64,000 bases of DNA from a virus. Position 1 is the first letter of the stretch; every line of letters starts with the position of its first letter. The stretch spans positions 30,591-94,590 of the IMG/VR virus record IMGVR_UViG_3300035703_000043; one strand, given 5' to 3'. A model generated the notes under the pieces. It was not told the DNA's origin. It ran no database searches and worked only from the letters and a program-made list of their open reading frames with translations. This document shows positions 1-9,699 of the stretch, one piece after another. Both the position numbers and the translations under genes were made by a program.

Positions 1-132
1 GAAGCAGATGACGAACAGAGTGGAAACTACTTGATTAAAGAATTAAGACATCATTTTGAAGGAAACCAAATGGTTACAAGTGTAAAACTAATTCGTGATA
101 GTTACGGTCTTTACGGTCCTCAAAACGGGTAA
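1..132 (+). CDS. C-terminal end of a baseplate hub-like protein (partial)
   Basis: Open from the first base in frame 1 to a TAA at 130-132, so only the last 43 residues are present. The visible pattern SGNYLIKEL-RHHF followed by VTSVKLIRDSYG resembles the C-terminus of phage hub proteins of the gp27/late-control-D type, which form the ring on which the gp5 spike sits. Its position just upstream of a gp5-like gene agrees with this. The rest of the protein lies outside the window, so the family assignment is an inference from a short tail; another baseplate protein is possible. Confidence 0.5.
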   Translation, partial: EADDEQSGNYLIKELRHHFEGNQMVTSVKLIRDSYGLYGPQNG

Positions 133-137
133 GAAAA

Positions 138-347
138 ATGAATTTACAACAATTCATACATAATATAAATGATGAATTAGGAAATTCATCATTAAATAAA
201 CAAAGAAAAAGATACTTAGAAGCACATTTGGAAGAACTTTTGGAATATCAAAAGAACAATCCAAATAATACTTTAATACCAAATGCATTAGAACTATTTT
301 GCGATTTAAACCCAAACGCACTGGAGTGTAGAATTTACGATGATTGA
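138..347 (+). CDS. small conserved phage protein upstream of the gp5-like gene
   Basis: A 69-aa protein starting 5 nt after the preceding stop. Its stop overlaps the start of the next gene (ATG at 340) by 8 bp, which suggests translational coupling with the baseplate hub genes. It is predicted mostly helical and charged, with a Lys/Arg-rich stretch around residues 20-27 and a C-terminal FCDLNPNALECRIYDD segment containing two cysteines. I recognise no enzymatic motif. Location argues for a baseplate assembly or regulatory role, but the function is unknown. Confidence 0.75.
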   Translation: MNLQQFIHNINDELGNSSLNKQRKRYLEAHLEELLEYQKNNPNNTLIPNALELFCDLNPNALECRIYDD

Positions 348-2553
348 AGAGGCTTTATTGAAATCCAATTACATTGGTAAAGATGGTTTTTATTGGTGGA
401 TTGGGCAAGTAGCAAATCAAAACTCTTGGAAAAGTAAATCTCAGTTTTCGGAGGAAAAGGGTTCTGATGGTAAAGTGTGGGCAGCAAGATGTAAGGTAAG
501 AATTGTTGGTCATCATACTTTTGATGGTAATGTTCTTCCTGATGATGATTTGCCTTGGGCACAGATTATGATGGACCCTGCTTTTGGAAGTGGGCAAGGT
601 GGTATGGGGGCAACAATAAATTTAAAGGGTGGTGAGACTTGCTTTGGATTTTTTATTGACGGAGATGACGCACAACAACCGGTTATAATGGGTCTTCTTC
701 ATCGTAGTGATGGAGTTAAGAATTTAATCAGTGAAGATGTAATAGCAAAGGAAAAAAGTTCTCAATTTAAACCATTTACTGGTCACCCTGGAAATAATAT
801 CCCATCAACTCAAAGAAGTCATAGAAAAGATAAGGAAATTAATCCAGAAAATCCACAGGCAGAAACTTCTCCACTATCTGCAAAAGATAAGGTAGATATT
901 GCTTTTAATCCTACTGTCGGTTTTTATACTGGAACCTCTCGTGTTTTTCCTCAATATGGAGATAGACTTCAATTTGATGCATCATCTATATGGCAAGTTG
1001 CGAAAAAAGCAGACATAGAAATTACAATACCAAGTGGTTGCCAGAATGGATTGATAGGTGATATTACACAAGGTCTTCAGGACTTTATGGCAATTACAAA
1101 TGGATTGGATAAGTATTTGAATGTTTATGTAGATACGGTATTAAATGAAATCGTAGATATAGGAAATCAAATCCGTAAGACTGCACGGTCAATACTTGGA
1201 ATTGTAAAACTGATTATCAATAATCTAAGAAATACAATTATGAAATGTATTACTTGGGCATTTAGAAAATTAGTTGGACTTATTATTCCGCAACCACAAC
1301 AAAAAATTGTTCTGGAAGCAATGAAAAAAATTCTTGATATAATTTTTTGTATCCTGGAAAAACTCCCAGCAAGTCTTTTGGATTTTATTACAAATGCTTT
1401 ACGAGATTTGGTAGATAGGACATTAAATGTTCCTCTTTGTGCAGCAGAACAATGGACTGCAGGGATTCTTGCCAAATTAATGAATGCAATTGAGGATGCA
1501 TTATCTGGAATAATGTCTGGTATTAGTTGGTTAACTGGGGGATTGGGAACAATTTCTGGAATCTTAAATCAGGCAAGTTCATTGGCATCGCAAATTTTTA
1601 GCTTTCTTGAATGTACTGGACTTGCGTGTAAGCAACCTCATACTTGGGCAGCAAAATTCGGACCAAGTGAAAAGGAAGCAGATGACTGGAAAAAAATGGT
1701 TAGTAGTGTTAATGTGTTTAAAGATGCTGCTAAAGCAGGAAGTTCAATAGAGGATGCTCTTCGTGATACTCCTTTATATTCTGCGACTGATACTTTTGGT
1801 GCTGGATTTGGTGGACTGATTGATAGTGCTTTAAGAAATGCATCGTGTGCTTCTAAAGTCATCAACCCAACCAATCAAGATGATTTAATGAGAATGCCGA
1901 TTGGAAGTAGATGGAAAACTTGCATACCTCCACAAGTTTATATCACTGGTAATGGAGTTGGTGCTAAAGCAATCCCAATAGTTGGGGATAATAATAAAAT
2001 TTTATCTATTGAAATACTCAATAGAGGTGTTGGTTATATAAACGGTACAACGGATATAAGAATTGTTGATAAAAGTAATTATGGTTTAGGTGCGATTGCA
2101 GAAGTTGAAGTTAATGAAAATGATGGTGGTATTGATAAAGTTATAATTTTAAATTCTGGTAATGGTTATTGTAAAGGTAATGTTGGTCTTGGCACGACTG
2201 TAGTTGGTCTTGGGACAACTGCACCTGGAATAAGTTCTTCCATAACAGGAATAGTTACTGATATTATAGTAAAATCACCAGGATATGGATATACGACTGG
2301 TGATACAGTCACTGATGGTAAAAATACTTATACACCAATTGTTACTCCTGAAAGTGGGGCAATTGTAGATGTCTCTCTCCCAACGAATATTGTGGGAGGA
2401 TTCAATAGCATCCCAGTATTGACTATAAATACCAACACGGGAGTAGGTGCAGAACTCATAGCAGTTATGAAATATACTCCAAATTATGTTTCAACAACTG
2501 GAATTTCAGCAGTATCTGGAATAGCAGTAACTTCAGTGATAGATTGCGTATGA
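340..2553 (+). CDS. 5: gp5-like baseplate hub/spike protein with OB-fold, no visible lysozyme domain
   Basis: 737 aa. Residues ~15-125 match the OB-fold of T4 gp5/VgrG-like spikes: WWIGQV, a charged KVRIVGHH strand, LPWAQIMMDP, a Gly-rich GSGQGGMGA stretch, and GDDAQQPVIMGLLHR, the typical end of this domain. T4 gp5 carries a lysozyme domain after the OB-fold. Here residues ~150-520 are instead hydrophobic helices rich in Ile/Leu (around 270-430) without a recognisable lysozyme active site. The C-terminal third contains beta segments with GxGY turns (GVGYING, GNGYCKG, GYGYTTG) also found in the fibre proteins further on. Overlaps the next gene by 10 bp. The gp5 call is firm for the N-terminus; the remaining domains are unassigned. 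Confidence 0.8.
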   Translation: MIEEALLKSNYIGKDGFYWWIGQVANQNSWKSKSQFSEEKGSDGKVWAARCKVRIVGHHTFDGNVLPDDDLPWAQIMMDPAFGSGQGGMGATINLKGGETCFGFFIDGDDAQQPVIMGLLHRSDGVKNLISEDVIAKEKSSQFKPFTGHPGNNIPSTQRSHRKDKEINPENPQAETSPLSAKDKVDIAFNPTVGFYTGTSRVFPQYGDRLQFDASSIWQVAKKADIEITIPSGCQNGLIGDITQGLQDFMAITNGLDKYLNVYVDTVLNEIVDIGNQIRKTARSILGIVKLIINNLRNTIMKCITWAFRKLVGLIIPQPQQKIVLEAMKKILDIIFCILEKLPASLLDFITNALRDLVDRTLNVPLCAAEQWTAGILAKLMNAIEDALSGIMSGISWLTGGLGTISGILNQASSLASQIFSFLECTGLACKQPHTWAAKFGPSEKEADDWKKMVSSVNVFKDAAKAGSSIEDALRDTPLYSATDTFGAGFGGLIDSALRNASCASKVINPTNQDDLMRMPIGSRWKTCIPPQVYITGNGVGAKAIPIVGDNNKILSIEILNRGVGYINGTTDIRIVDKSNYGLGAIAEVEVNENDGGIDKVIILNSGNGYCKGNVGLGTTVVGLGTTAPGISSSITGIVTDIIVKSPGYGYTTGDTVTDGKNTYTPIVTPESGAIVDVSLPTNIVGGFNSIPVLTINTNTGVGAELIAVMKYTPNYVSTTGISAVSGIAVTSVIDCV

Positions 2554-3119
2554 CAACCCCAGACCCACATTTAAGGCAAACTGACCATTTTATAGAAGCT
2601 TGTGGAGTAGATAGTCCCCATAATGGAAAGATAGATTATTCTTGCACAACAAAAAAAGGACAAGGACACATTTTCTATGAAAATGGAGATTTGGATATTG
2701 TTAATGACAAAACATCAAAGGAAGTTTGTGGTAGAAAAATAACAAATGAAAATGAACCTGCAAAAATTATTCGTGCTGAAAATGGAGGAATAATTTTATC
2801 AGCACCAAATGGAACTGTGACAATTGTTGCTGCAAACATTCGTTTTGTCGCTGTTGACGGTGGAGATGGTGGAGAGATTACTTTCCAAGCATCTAAAATA
2901 ATTAATCAAGATTCACCAACAAATAATACACAAGGAACAAATATAACATCTGCAGCATCACAAAATGCATCTGTTACAGGAAGTACCGCAAATCTTAGTG
3001 GAAATACACAGGCAGAAGTTCAATCAGGAATAGATTCTGATAAGTCATCAGTTTTGGGTAAAATATTGGATGCAATTACAAAATTTAAAAATTTCTTTAA
3101 CTCAATTTGTTCTGGATAA
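2544..3119 (+). CDS. baseplate spike/needle-associated beta protein
   Basis: 191 aa, starting inside the end of the gp5-like gene (10-bp overlap). The central part (residues ~65-125) alternates short beta segments and Gly turns (GGIILSAPNGTVTIVAANIRF, then DGGDGGEITF), as expected for a small beta-helical or beta-prism spike segment. This is followed by a Ser/Thr/Asn-rich linker and a C-terminal amphipathic stretch ending in NSICSG. A spike or needle component attached to gp5 is plausible from context, since T4 gp5 has its own C-terminal beta-helix and here that role may be carried by a separate protein. No specific family was recognised. Confidence 0.55.
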   Translation: MRMTTPDPHLRQTDHFIEACGVDSPHNGKIDYSCTTKKGQGHIFYENGDLDIVNDKTSKEVCGRKITNENEPAKIIRAENGGIILSAPNGTVTIVAANIRFVAVDGGDGGEITFQASKIINQDSPTNNTQGTNITSAASQNASVTGSTANLSGNTQAEVQSGIDSDKSSVLGKILDAITKFKNFFNSICSG

Positions 3120-3134
3120 TCCTGGAGGAAAGTA

Positions 3135-3968
3135 ATGGCAGATTTTACAATTGTTAATGCTGCGGAAAAATTAATTGTAGGACAATTGGATATGTCCTTT
3201 TTAACTGCTACTGATAAACTCACTCCAGGAACTGCAGTTATTAATGGTCCTTGTTACATTGGTTTGACTCCACAGATAGGTGTTGCGAGAGCAACTTGTA
3301 TGATTGGTCCACCATTGCCTGGTCTTTCTGTCCCTGCTTCTCTTGAAGTTACTGGAATTACAAATTTCGTTGGAATCACAAACACTACAGGAGTTTTAAA
3401 TGATTTAGCATTATCAAATGTTTTTGGGTTTACAAATAAAATTGGAGCAGAAATTCAAGCAGCATTCAAAGCAATTTTTGGGGTAAAAACAAATAATTCG
3501 GTACAAATTACCAATGGACCAAAATCTTGTTCCGCAGTAGCAACAACACCTCTTTTGAGAGCAGATGTTGGTAGATTTGGGACTTGTCAGGCTGATTTGG
3601 GAATATTTTCTTCTGTTGCTGCACCTTTCAAGCAATTTGATATTCCTCATCCAAATAAAAAAGGAATGAGACTAAGACACGCTTGCATTGAAGGTCCAGA
3701 AGTTGGAGTATATTATCGTGGAAGATTGGTAGATTCAAATGTAATTGATTTACCAGAATATTGGAGAGGTTTGGTGAATGCAGAAACAATTACTGTTTCA
3801 CTGACACCACATACATTTTATCAAGAGTTATATGTTAAAAATATTGAATGGGGATGCAAAATCAATATAGTAAATAATGCTGGTGGTTCAATTGACTGTA
3901 GTTATGTTGTTTATGCTGAAAGAAACGACGTAGAAAAATTAGAAATAGAGTATAAAGAAGAATCGTAA
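3135..3968 (+). CDS. virion structural protein with HPNKKGMRLRHACIEGPE domain
   Basis: 277 aa. Preceded by a good ribosome-binding site (GGAGGAAAG, ending 2 nt before the ATG). The N-terminal half is Gly/Thr/Val-rich beta sequence. The C-terminal half has a pattern I recall from tail-fibre or baseplate proteins of marine T4-like phages: FDIPHPNKKGMRLRHACIEG, then VGVYYRGR, IDLPEYWRGLV and ITVSLTP. This probably forms a compact beta domain at the end of a trimeric structural protein. It sits between baseplate and fibre genes, so a baseplate or fibre-attachment role is likely. Confidence 0.6.
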   Translation: MADFTIVNAAEKLIVGQLDMSFLTATDKLTPGTAVINGPCYIGLTPQIGVARATCMIGPPLPGLSVPASLEVTGITNFVGITNTTGVLNDLALSNVFGFTNKIGAEIQAAFKAIFGVKTNNSVQITNGPKSCSAVATTPLLRADVGRFGTCQADLGIFSSVAAPFKQFDIPHPNKKGMRLRHACIEGPEVGVYYRGRLVDSNVIDLPEYWRGLVNAETITVSLTPHTFYQELYVKNIEWGCKINIVNNAGGSIDCSYVVYAERNDVEKLEIEYKEES

Positions 3969-3970
3969 TT

Positions 3971-5857
3971 ATGGCATTATCAACAGAGGCACAACAAGAT
4001 ATTAATGAAATTTATAATTCAGTTGCAAGATATTTTGCATCTACTGGAGGTTCTCAACCAAGCACTGACCCTAAAACTTATGCTAAAGATGGGGAATATG
4101 CTAAAAATGAATCTACCCAAAAGGTGTCAGATCTTCAGCAATTGTTAGATGATAAACTTAATGAAAAACCAAAGAGGAGAAAAACACTTACTGAGACTTT
4201 TATTGACGATATAAAAGAACAAATCAAATATAAAGAAAGTGAAGTTGAAATGCTGAAAGATCAACTGACAATATATGACCTTAAAATTGATCAGTATGAT
4301 ATTGTTATAAGCAATATAGACAAAGAAATTATTCCATTAATTAATGAAATTAATGTTGGAATTGCTTCTGTCAAAACTGCTTATGATAATAGAGTTGCTG
4401 CTGGATGCAAAAGTGATTTGTATTGGGAATTAACTACTAAAAGAACTTATTTTCGTGTTATGGGTTTTTTTGATGATGATTATTATGTTGAAACATATAC
4501 CTGCAAAAAGAATCCAAGTGTAAGAGAAGATTATAATTATTACGGTGCAAAGTATTATAGAAAACCACAAAATCAAGATTATGGTGCAAATATTGTCACC
4601 GAATTTCTTGGAACAATAGGTGTTGGGGAAACAATATTAGGGATAGTTGGTTCTTCCAGTACACTTAGATTTCAGATTGGAGATAAAGTTTTAGACAATA
4701 TTGATAATCCTGTTGTTTTTTCTTCAAATAATATACCAACAATATTATCTTTTGGTACTACTTCTCTTGTTGGTGCTACCACAAGTTTTGGTGGAACAAT
4801 TAGTTCTGGTTCTACAATTATAGCACATACAGGAATCGGAACCACCACTGATATTAGTATTGGAGATACAGTAAATCTTACAAATGTTTTGCCCATAAAC
4901 ACAAAAGTTGTTGGATTTGGAACTACAACAACTACAATATTAAATGTTTGGGATCCTAATGCAAATGGTCCTGGGTCTGGTGCTTTCATAAGCACTACTG
5001 GAGAAACAAATAGTTTAATTATAAGTTCAGCATCTATTGGTAGTACATCAATTGGAACTTTTTCCGTTGGACTATTGACAAGTTATCCTGCAGTGATTCT
5101 TGATACTCAAGCACTTCAGGATGCAGAAAATACTAATTTTACATTAATAAGAGATACGCAAATAACACCTACAGAGTTTGATTATACAAATAATCCAATA
5201 GACCCAGTGACAATCGGTATAATGGGTAATTCTTCTATTGGTTTAGGGCATAAATTAACTCTTGTGAACAATGGAAGTCCTATTGGTCCCTTTCAATGGC
5301 ACGAAGTGAGAGGAGAAGAGTTTGCTCCTGAACCACCTTGTGGTGCTGATTACGCAAGATATTATCCTGGAAATAATTCTTGGCCTGTTGCAATTAGTTA
5401 TACTTATAGCACAGATGGAATGTTTTTATCTCAATCTTCTTCTTATGCTACGGAGGGTCAAATTCTTAATGTAGGTGTTGGTAATACTCCAGCTTTTGGT
5501 ATAGGAACTACTAATATTTCAGCATTAAATCCTTCAGCAGGAACTTGTTCTGCTTTGACTTCTATAATTACAGCATCAGAAACAAGTCGTAACGCAATTA
5601 TTGCAAAAAATGTCCCAAAAATTCAAGGATTGTTAGTATCCGGAAATGCATTAAAAAATCTAAGGGATAAATTAGAAAGTAGAGCATTTGCAATACTTCA
5701 AGGTAGAGTATCTGCTGACGTAGACCTCAACAAATTAAAACAAGATCTTTCTGCACTTCAATCATTAGATTTAACCCAATTTGAACCCAGTGCTTATTAT
5801 TTTGATTCAAGTAAAGGAAAAACCTCTTCATCAACTGTTGGTGTTGTGACCTCTTAA
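3971..5857 (+). CDS. large virion structural protein with coiled-coil segment
   Basis: 628 aa, starting 2 nt after the previous stop. Residues ~60-140 are strongly charged and helical (EQIKYKESEVEMLKDQL and following), a likely coiled coil. The middle (~215-360) is Gly/Thr/Ser/Ile-rich beta sequence with GIGTTT-type repeats like those of the downstream fibres. A second helical stretch follows near 530-600 before the C-terminus. The cysteines near residues 145-180 have no obvious metal-site spacing. Its place in a cotranscribed baseplate/fibre block suggests a tail structural protein; no named family was recognised. Confidence 0.6.
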   Translation: MALSTEAQQDINEIYNSVARYFASTGGSQPSTDPKTYAKDGEYAKNESTQKVSDLQQLLDDKLNEKPKRRKTLTETFIDDIKEQIKYKESEVEMLKDQLTIYDLKIDQYDIVISNIDKEIIPLINEINVGIASVKTAYDNRVAAGCKSDLYWELTTKRTYFRVMGFFDDDYYVETYTCKKNPSVREDYNYYGAKYYRKPQNQDYGANIVTEFLGTIGVGETILGIVGSSSTLRFQIGDKVLDNIDNPVVFSSNNIPTILSFGTTSLVGATTSFGGTISSGSTIIAHTGIGTTTDISIGDTVNLTNVLPINTKVVGFGTTTTTILNVWDPNANGPGSGAFISTTGETNSLIISSASIGSTSIGTFSVGLLTSYPAVILDTQALQDAENTNFTLIRDTQITPTEFDYTNNPIDPVTIGIMGNSSIGLGHKLTLVNNGSPIGPFQWHEVRGEEFAPEPPCGADYARYYPGNNSWPVAISYTYSTDGMFLSQSSSYATEGQILNVGVGNTPAFGIGTTNISALNPSAGTCSALTSIITASETSRNAIIAKNVPKIQGLLVSGNALKNLRDKLESRAFAILQGRVSADVDLNKLKQDLSALQSLDLTQFEPSAYYFDSSKGKTSSSTVGVVTS

Positions 5858-5916
5858 TAATGGTTGTAAAGATGACACCTATATATTATAACGGTAAAAG
5901 CACTGCAAAATAAGTA

Positions 5917-8900
5917 ATGGCGGACAGATTTCCACTAATAGCAAATCCAACAACCAAACAGATTGAGGAGTTAGCACCTGGAGATAATCTTAATCTGCAA
6001 AACAGTGGAATAGTTGGTGCCACTACAATTACTGCGAATAAATTTATTGGAAGTTTAGAAGGAAATGCAACGACTGCGAGCACATTAAATAATGCCGCAA
6101 ACATAACTGCTGGAACGATTAGTTCTTCAAGATTATCTGGAAGTTATAATATAACTGCGTCAAATGCAAACAATCTATCTAATGCTGCAAATATTAGTGC
6201 AGGAACAATCAGCAGTGCAAGATTGTCTGGGTATTATCCAATTTCAGTTGATTCCTCGTTTTCTTCTGATGCTCTTACTGATGCATCAAATATCACAGGT
6301 GGCACAGTTCCGTCTGCAAGATTGTCTGGATTTTACGACATTAATGTAGGAACAGCAAATACTGCAAATATTATTACTCCTGGAAGTTTTCAAAATATTG
6401 ATATTGGGGGAAATGCTGCCACTGCCACTACAGCAGTGAATCTTTCTGGTGGAACAGTTTCTGGTGTTGATTTAAATATTATTGGTATTGGGACAATTGG
6501 TACTTTGGGAGTATCTGGTCTCACAACAACAACCAATTTAACTATAACTAACTTAGCTTCAATTGGATTTGCAAGTGTAGGAATTGCAACAATTGGTTTT
6601 GGGTCATTTACAAATATTAGAGTATCAAGTGCTGCTACGATAGGATTTTTAACAGCAACTAATATTCGTGTTTCTGGCATTGCTACTGTTGGATTTCTAA
6701 CAGCAACTAATTTAAATTCACCCAATGCAACTTTAGGAATTGTTACTGCAACCACAGTCACTGGACTGAATACACTTTCGGCATATGATTCTACTCTTGA
6801 CTTCATCAATAATACAAGAATAAACTCAGGTTTATTGGTTGGAACTGCAGCATCAATTGGAATTGCAACAATAGGATTTGGAACTTTTACTAATGTTAGA
6901 GTATCTGGTATTTTAACAGCAGGTACATTTTCAGGTAATTTTAGTGGGGGAATAGTTGCAACTGCTGCTTCCATTGGAATCGCAACAATTGGTTTTGCAA
7001 ATATTGGTCTTGCATCTGTTGGTATTGCAACAGTAGGATTTGCATCTATTGGCATCGCAACAGTTGGATTATTAACAGCAACTGATGTTCGTGTTTCTGG
7101 TACTGCCACTGTTGGATTTTTGACAGCAACAACACTATATTCCAATAATTACCTTGGAAGTGGAGCAACTTTAGTTGGAATTGTAACACAAATCAATGTT
7201 GGTACTGGTCTTACCTTATCATCAACACAAACTTCCGGGAAGGGAATAGTTCAAGTTGGAATTCGCACATCTATAGGAAAAACAATCTTCGTTTCTTATG
7301 AAGGCAATGATTCAAATACTGGATTGCTGAATAATGATGCAAAGAAAACTATAAAAGCAGCAGCAGCACTTGCTTTGTCTGGTGATACAATTAAAGTTTT
7401 TCCAGGAACTTATGTTGAAAATAATCCAATTGTTTTATCAAAAAATGTTTCTGTTGAGGGAACTGAACTTCGTAACTGTTTAGTTTCACCACAAAATTCT
7501 GGACTTGATTTATTCCACGTTAATGATGGTGTTCATATTACTAATTTAAGTTTTATTGGTGCTCCATCAACAAATGGTGCATCAGTGATAGCACTTCAAC
7601 CTCTTGCTGGAGTTTCTACTCATAGATTCTTTGATGCAGCAAGAATGATTCGTATGAATCTTGACTTTATTGCCGAAGAAACGGTTGGATATCTGACAAG
7701 TACTGATTATAAAAATCCAGCATTCAATTCCGGAATATCTACAATTAAAGAGGGAATTATTTCAACTCTTAAAGCAATTTGTTATGACACTACAAGAGGT
7801 GGAAATTCAAAGTCTGTAGGAGCAGGCAAATCATATTATAACCAAGCAGGAGTACTTCAAAATATAGTTGGAATTAAATCAGAAACAATTGATGCTTTAA
7901 ATTATGCTGTTGGAATTGCAAGATCTTGCGTTAATAATGTTTCTTTTGCAAAAACAAGTGGTGGAAATTATCAATATCATTACACACAAGTAAAAGATGT
8001 TTCCATTCAAGCAGATTCGGCAACTGGTTCTAATACTGATTTGAATTCTTGTTCTAATGTAATTTCTGCATTATATTCTTGTGTTGGGATTGTAACAACG
8101 ATTATTAATAATGGATTAAGTGCTCTTGGTGGTGCTGGAATTAATACGACAACTCCATCATCATATGATGGTCAAGTAAGTAACAATTGGTCCAGCACAA
8201 AACTTGAAGGAACAACGTTCTCACCTGGTGTTGGAATTGTTTCAAAAGGTCCTTATATTCGAAACTGCACAAATTTCATACCAAATAGCATTGGATTAAA
8301 GGTAAATGGTTTTGATGCAGAACCTGGAGATGAAATTGATAATGGTATTCAAGGTTCTATGAGTGTTGATTCATATACTCAATATAATCAAGGAGGAATT
8401 GGAGTTTCAATTACTAATGGTGGATATGCACAATTGGTTTCTATCTTTACAATTTGCGATGATATTGCAATTTATACGTCTTCTGGTGGTCAATGTGATA
8501 TTACTAACTCTAACAATTCATTTGGAACTTATGGATTATATTCAAATGGTGTAGGGGATTATTATAGCAGATCGATTTTCAGATATACTGGTGCTGCAAA
8601 TACAGACGCTACTATAGGTCAAAACACAATTTCTATTTCTGGTTTGGGAACTAATAGACCATATCAAGGGCAAGCAATTTATTTTGGAAACTTATATTAT
8701 TCTGTTGAATCAATAAGTGTTACTGATGGTGGTTCTGGTTATACTTCGGAACCAATTGTTACAATTAGTCCTCCAACTGGTCCAAATGGAATTACTGCCG
8801 AGGCATTTCCTGTAATTGAAAATGGAAAAGTGGTTTCAATCAATCTCATTAGTACTGGAAATCAATATTTAACTACACCAACTGTAACAATTAGTGGTCC

Positions 8901-9339
8901 TGGTGCTGGAGTTACGGCAACTGCTTCTGCAAATCTTGCACCAATATATTATAAAGTCGATGGTGCAACTTTACCATCTGCTGGCATTTCGACTATCACA
9001 TTAACTGAGAATCTAAATAATACAGTCAGTGCAGGAACTACTGCTTATTTCTCTAGAATGAGTTTGCAGGTTGCTTCCACAATATCATTTGAATATATAG
9101 GAGCAGGTAATACAATTGAATCTGCAAGACCATCCAAAGGTGGTGTGACAAGACAACAGAATGAAGTCGTTAGGATAAATGGAGGAGAAGTGGTTTATAC
9201 TAGCACTGACCAGTCAGGAAACTTTAGAATTGGTGAGGGTGTAGTCATTAATCAGTTAACTGGAACTATTAGTGGAAGATCCTTCAGCCAAAGTTTGTTA
9301 AATACAGTAACACCTTTACTCATTGCATTAGGAAGATAA
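5917..9339 (+). CDS. tail fibre with beta-repeats and pectate-lyase-like beta-helix domain
   Basis: 1140 aa. The N-terminal ~420 residues are fibre repeats of the ISAGTISSARLSG and GIATIGF(G/A)S(F/V) types, likely a trimeric beta-structured shaft. From ~450 comes a right-handed parallel beta-helix domain (TIFVSYEGNDSNTG, TIKAAAALA, GDTIKVFPGTYVENNPI), the usual opening of pectate-lyase-fold phage proteins. Later segments (~930-1010) carry GGSGYTSEP and related GxGY repeats. The last ~50 residues (VVYTSTDQSGNFRIGEGVVI to the C-terminus) match the C-terminus of the protein at 26100-27887. Followed 1 nt later by a small partner gene that is also duplicated there. Receptor recognition or fibre-base function is likely; enzymatic activity is unproven. 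Confidence 0.7.
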   Translation: MADRFPLIANPTTKQIEELAPGDNLNLQNSGIVGATTITANKFIGSLEGNATTASTLNNAANITAGTISSSRLSGSYNITASNANNLSNAANISAGTISSARLSGYYPISVDSSFSSDALTDASNITGGTVPSARLSGFYDINVGTANTANIITPGSFQNIDIGGNAATATTAVNLSGGTVSGVDLNIIGIGTIGTLGVSGLTTTTNLTITNLASIGFASVGIATIGFGSFTNIRVSSAATIGFLTATNIRVSGIATVGFLTATNLNSPNATLGIVTATTVTGLNTLSAYDSTLDFINNTRINSGLLVGTAASIGIATIGFGTFTNVRVSGILTAGTFSGNFSGGIVATAASIGIATIGFANIGLASVGIATVGFASIGIATVGLLTATDVRVSGTATVGFLTATTLYSNNYLGSGATLVGIVTQINVGTGLTLSSTQTSGKGIVQVGIRTSIGKTIFVSYEGNDSNTGLLNNDAKKTIKAAAALALSGDTIKVFPGTYVENNPIVLSKNVSVEGTELRNCLVSPQNSGLDLFHVNDGVHITNLSFIGAPSTNGASVIALQPLAGVSTHRFFDAARMIRMNLDFIAEETVGYLTSTDYKNPAFNSGISTIKEGIISTLKAICYDTTRGGNSKSVGAGKSYYNQAGVLQNIVGIKSETIDALNYAVGIARSCVNNVSFAKTSGGNYQYHYTQVKDVSIQADSATGSNTDLNSCSNVISALYSCVGIVTTIINNGLSALGGAGINTTTPSSYDGQVSNNWSSTKLEGTTFSPGVGIVSKGPYIRNCTNFIPNSIGLKVNGFDAEPGDEIDNGIQGSMSVDSYTQYNQGGIGVSITNGGYAQLVSIFTICDDIAIYTSSGGQCDITNSNNSFGTYGLYSNGVGDYYSRSIFRYTGAANTDATIGQNTISISGLGTNRPYQGQAIYFGNLYYSVESISVTDGGSGYTSEPIVTISPPTGPNGITAEAFPVIENGKVVSINLISTGNQYLTTPTVTISGPGAGVTATASANLAPIYYKVDGATLPSAGISTITLTENLNNTVSAGTTAYFSRMSLQVASTISFEYIGAGNTIESARPSKGGVTRQQNEVVRINGGEVVYTSTDQSGNFRIGEGVVINQLTGTISGRSFSQSLLNTVTPLLIALGR

Positions 9340-9340
9340 A

Positions 9341-9694
9341 ATGGCAGTAGTAGCACTTAATACATTTAAAACTGTAAGGAAAACTTTAACCACTTCCAAC
9401 GTTGGAATTTATACTTGTCCTTCTGGAGTTGCATCAATTGTAATTTTGGCACAAGTAACAAATGTCTCAGCAGGAACAACCACTTATACAGTATCTGCTG
9501 TCCATTCCAGAAGCACAGAATCACCCACTGATTATAAATTTGCAAATAATGTTTCTGTTCCACCAAACGATTCGGTAAATCTAATTCCAGATGGAAGACT
9601 TGTGTTGGAAACTGGTGATGTAATTAAAGTTTCGGCAAGTTCTGACAATAACTTAAATATTGTATTAAGTGTTTTAGAAACTGCAAAGGGATAA
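9341..9694 (+). CDS. small beta-sandwich virion protein, first copy
   Basis: 117 aa of beta-rich sequence without cysteine pairs or catalytic motif. Clearly paralogous to the 109-aa protein at 27891-28220: both have an N-terminal NxFxTV, a segment ending in ILAQV or LLAQV, a NDxxNLxxGxLVLE(T/S)GD block and a terminal LE(T)A/T. In both places the gene lies directly between a beta-helix fibre gene and a fibre gene starting with MxKYxS. The conserved three-gene order suggests a fixed sub-assembly, perhaps a connector between two fibre segments. Confidence 0.6.
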   Translation: MAVVALNTFKTVRKTLTTSNVGIYTCPSGVASIVILAQVTNVSAGTTTYTVSAVHSRSTESPTDYKFANNVSVPPNDSVNLIPDGRLVLETGDVIKVSASSDNNLNIVLSVLETAKG

Positions 9695-9699
9695 TTTAA

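Noticed and set aside
1167-1475. 102-aa minus-strand ORF in the gp5-like gene
   Set aside because: Shadow of the gp5 frame without promoter, RBS or recognisable domain.
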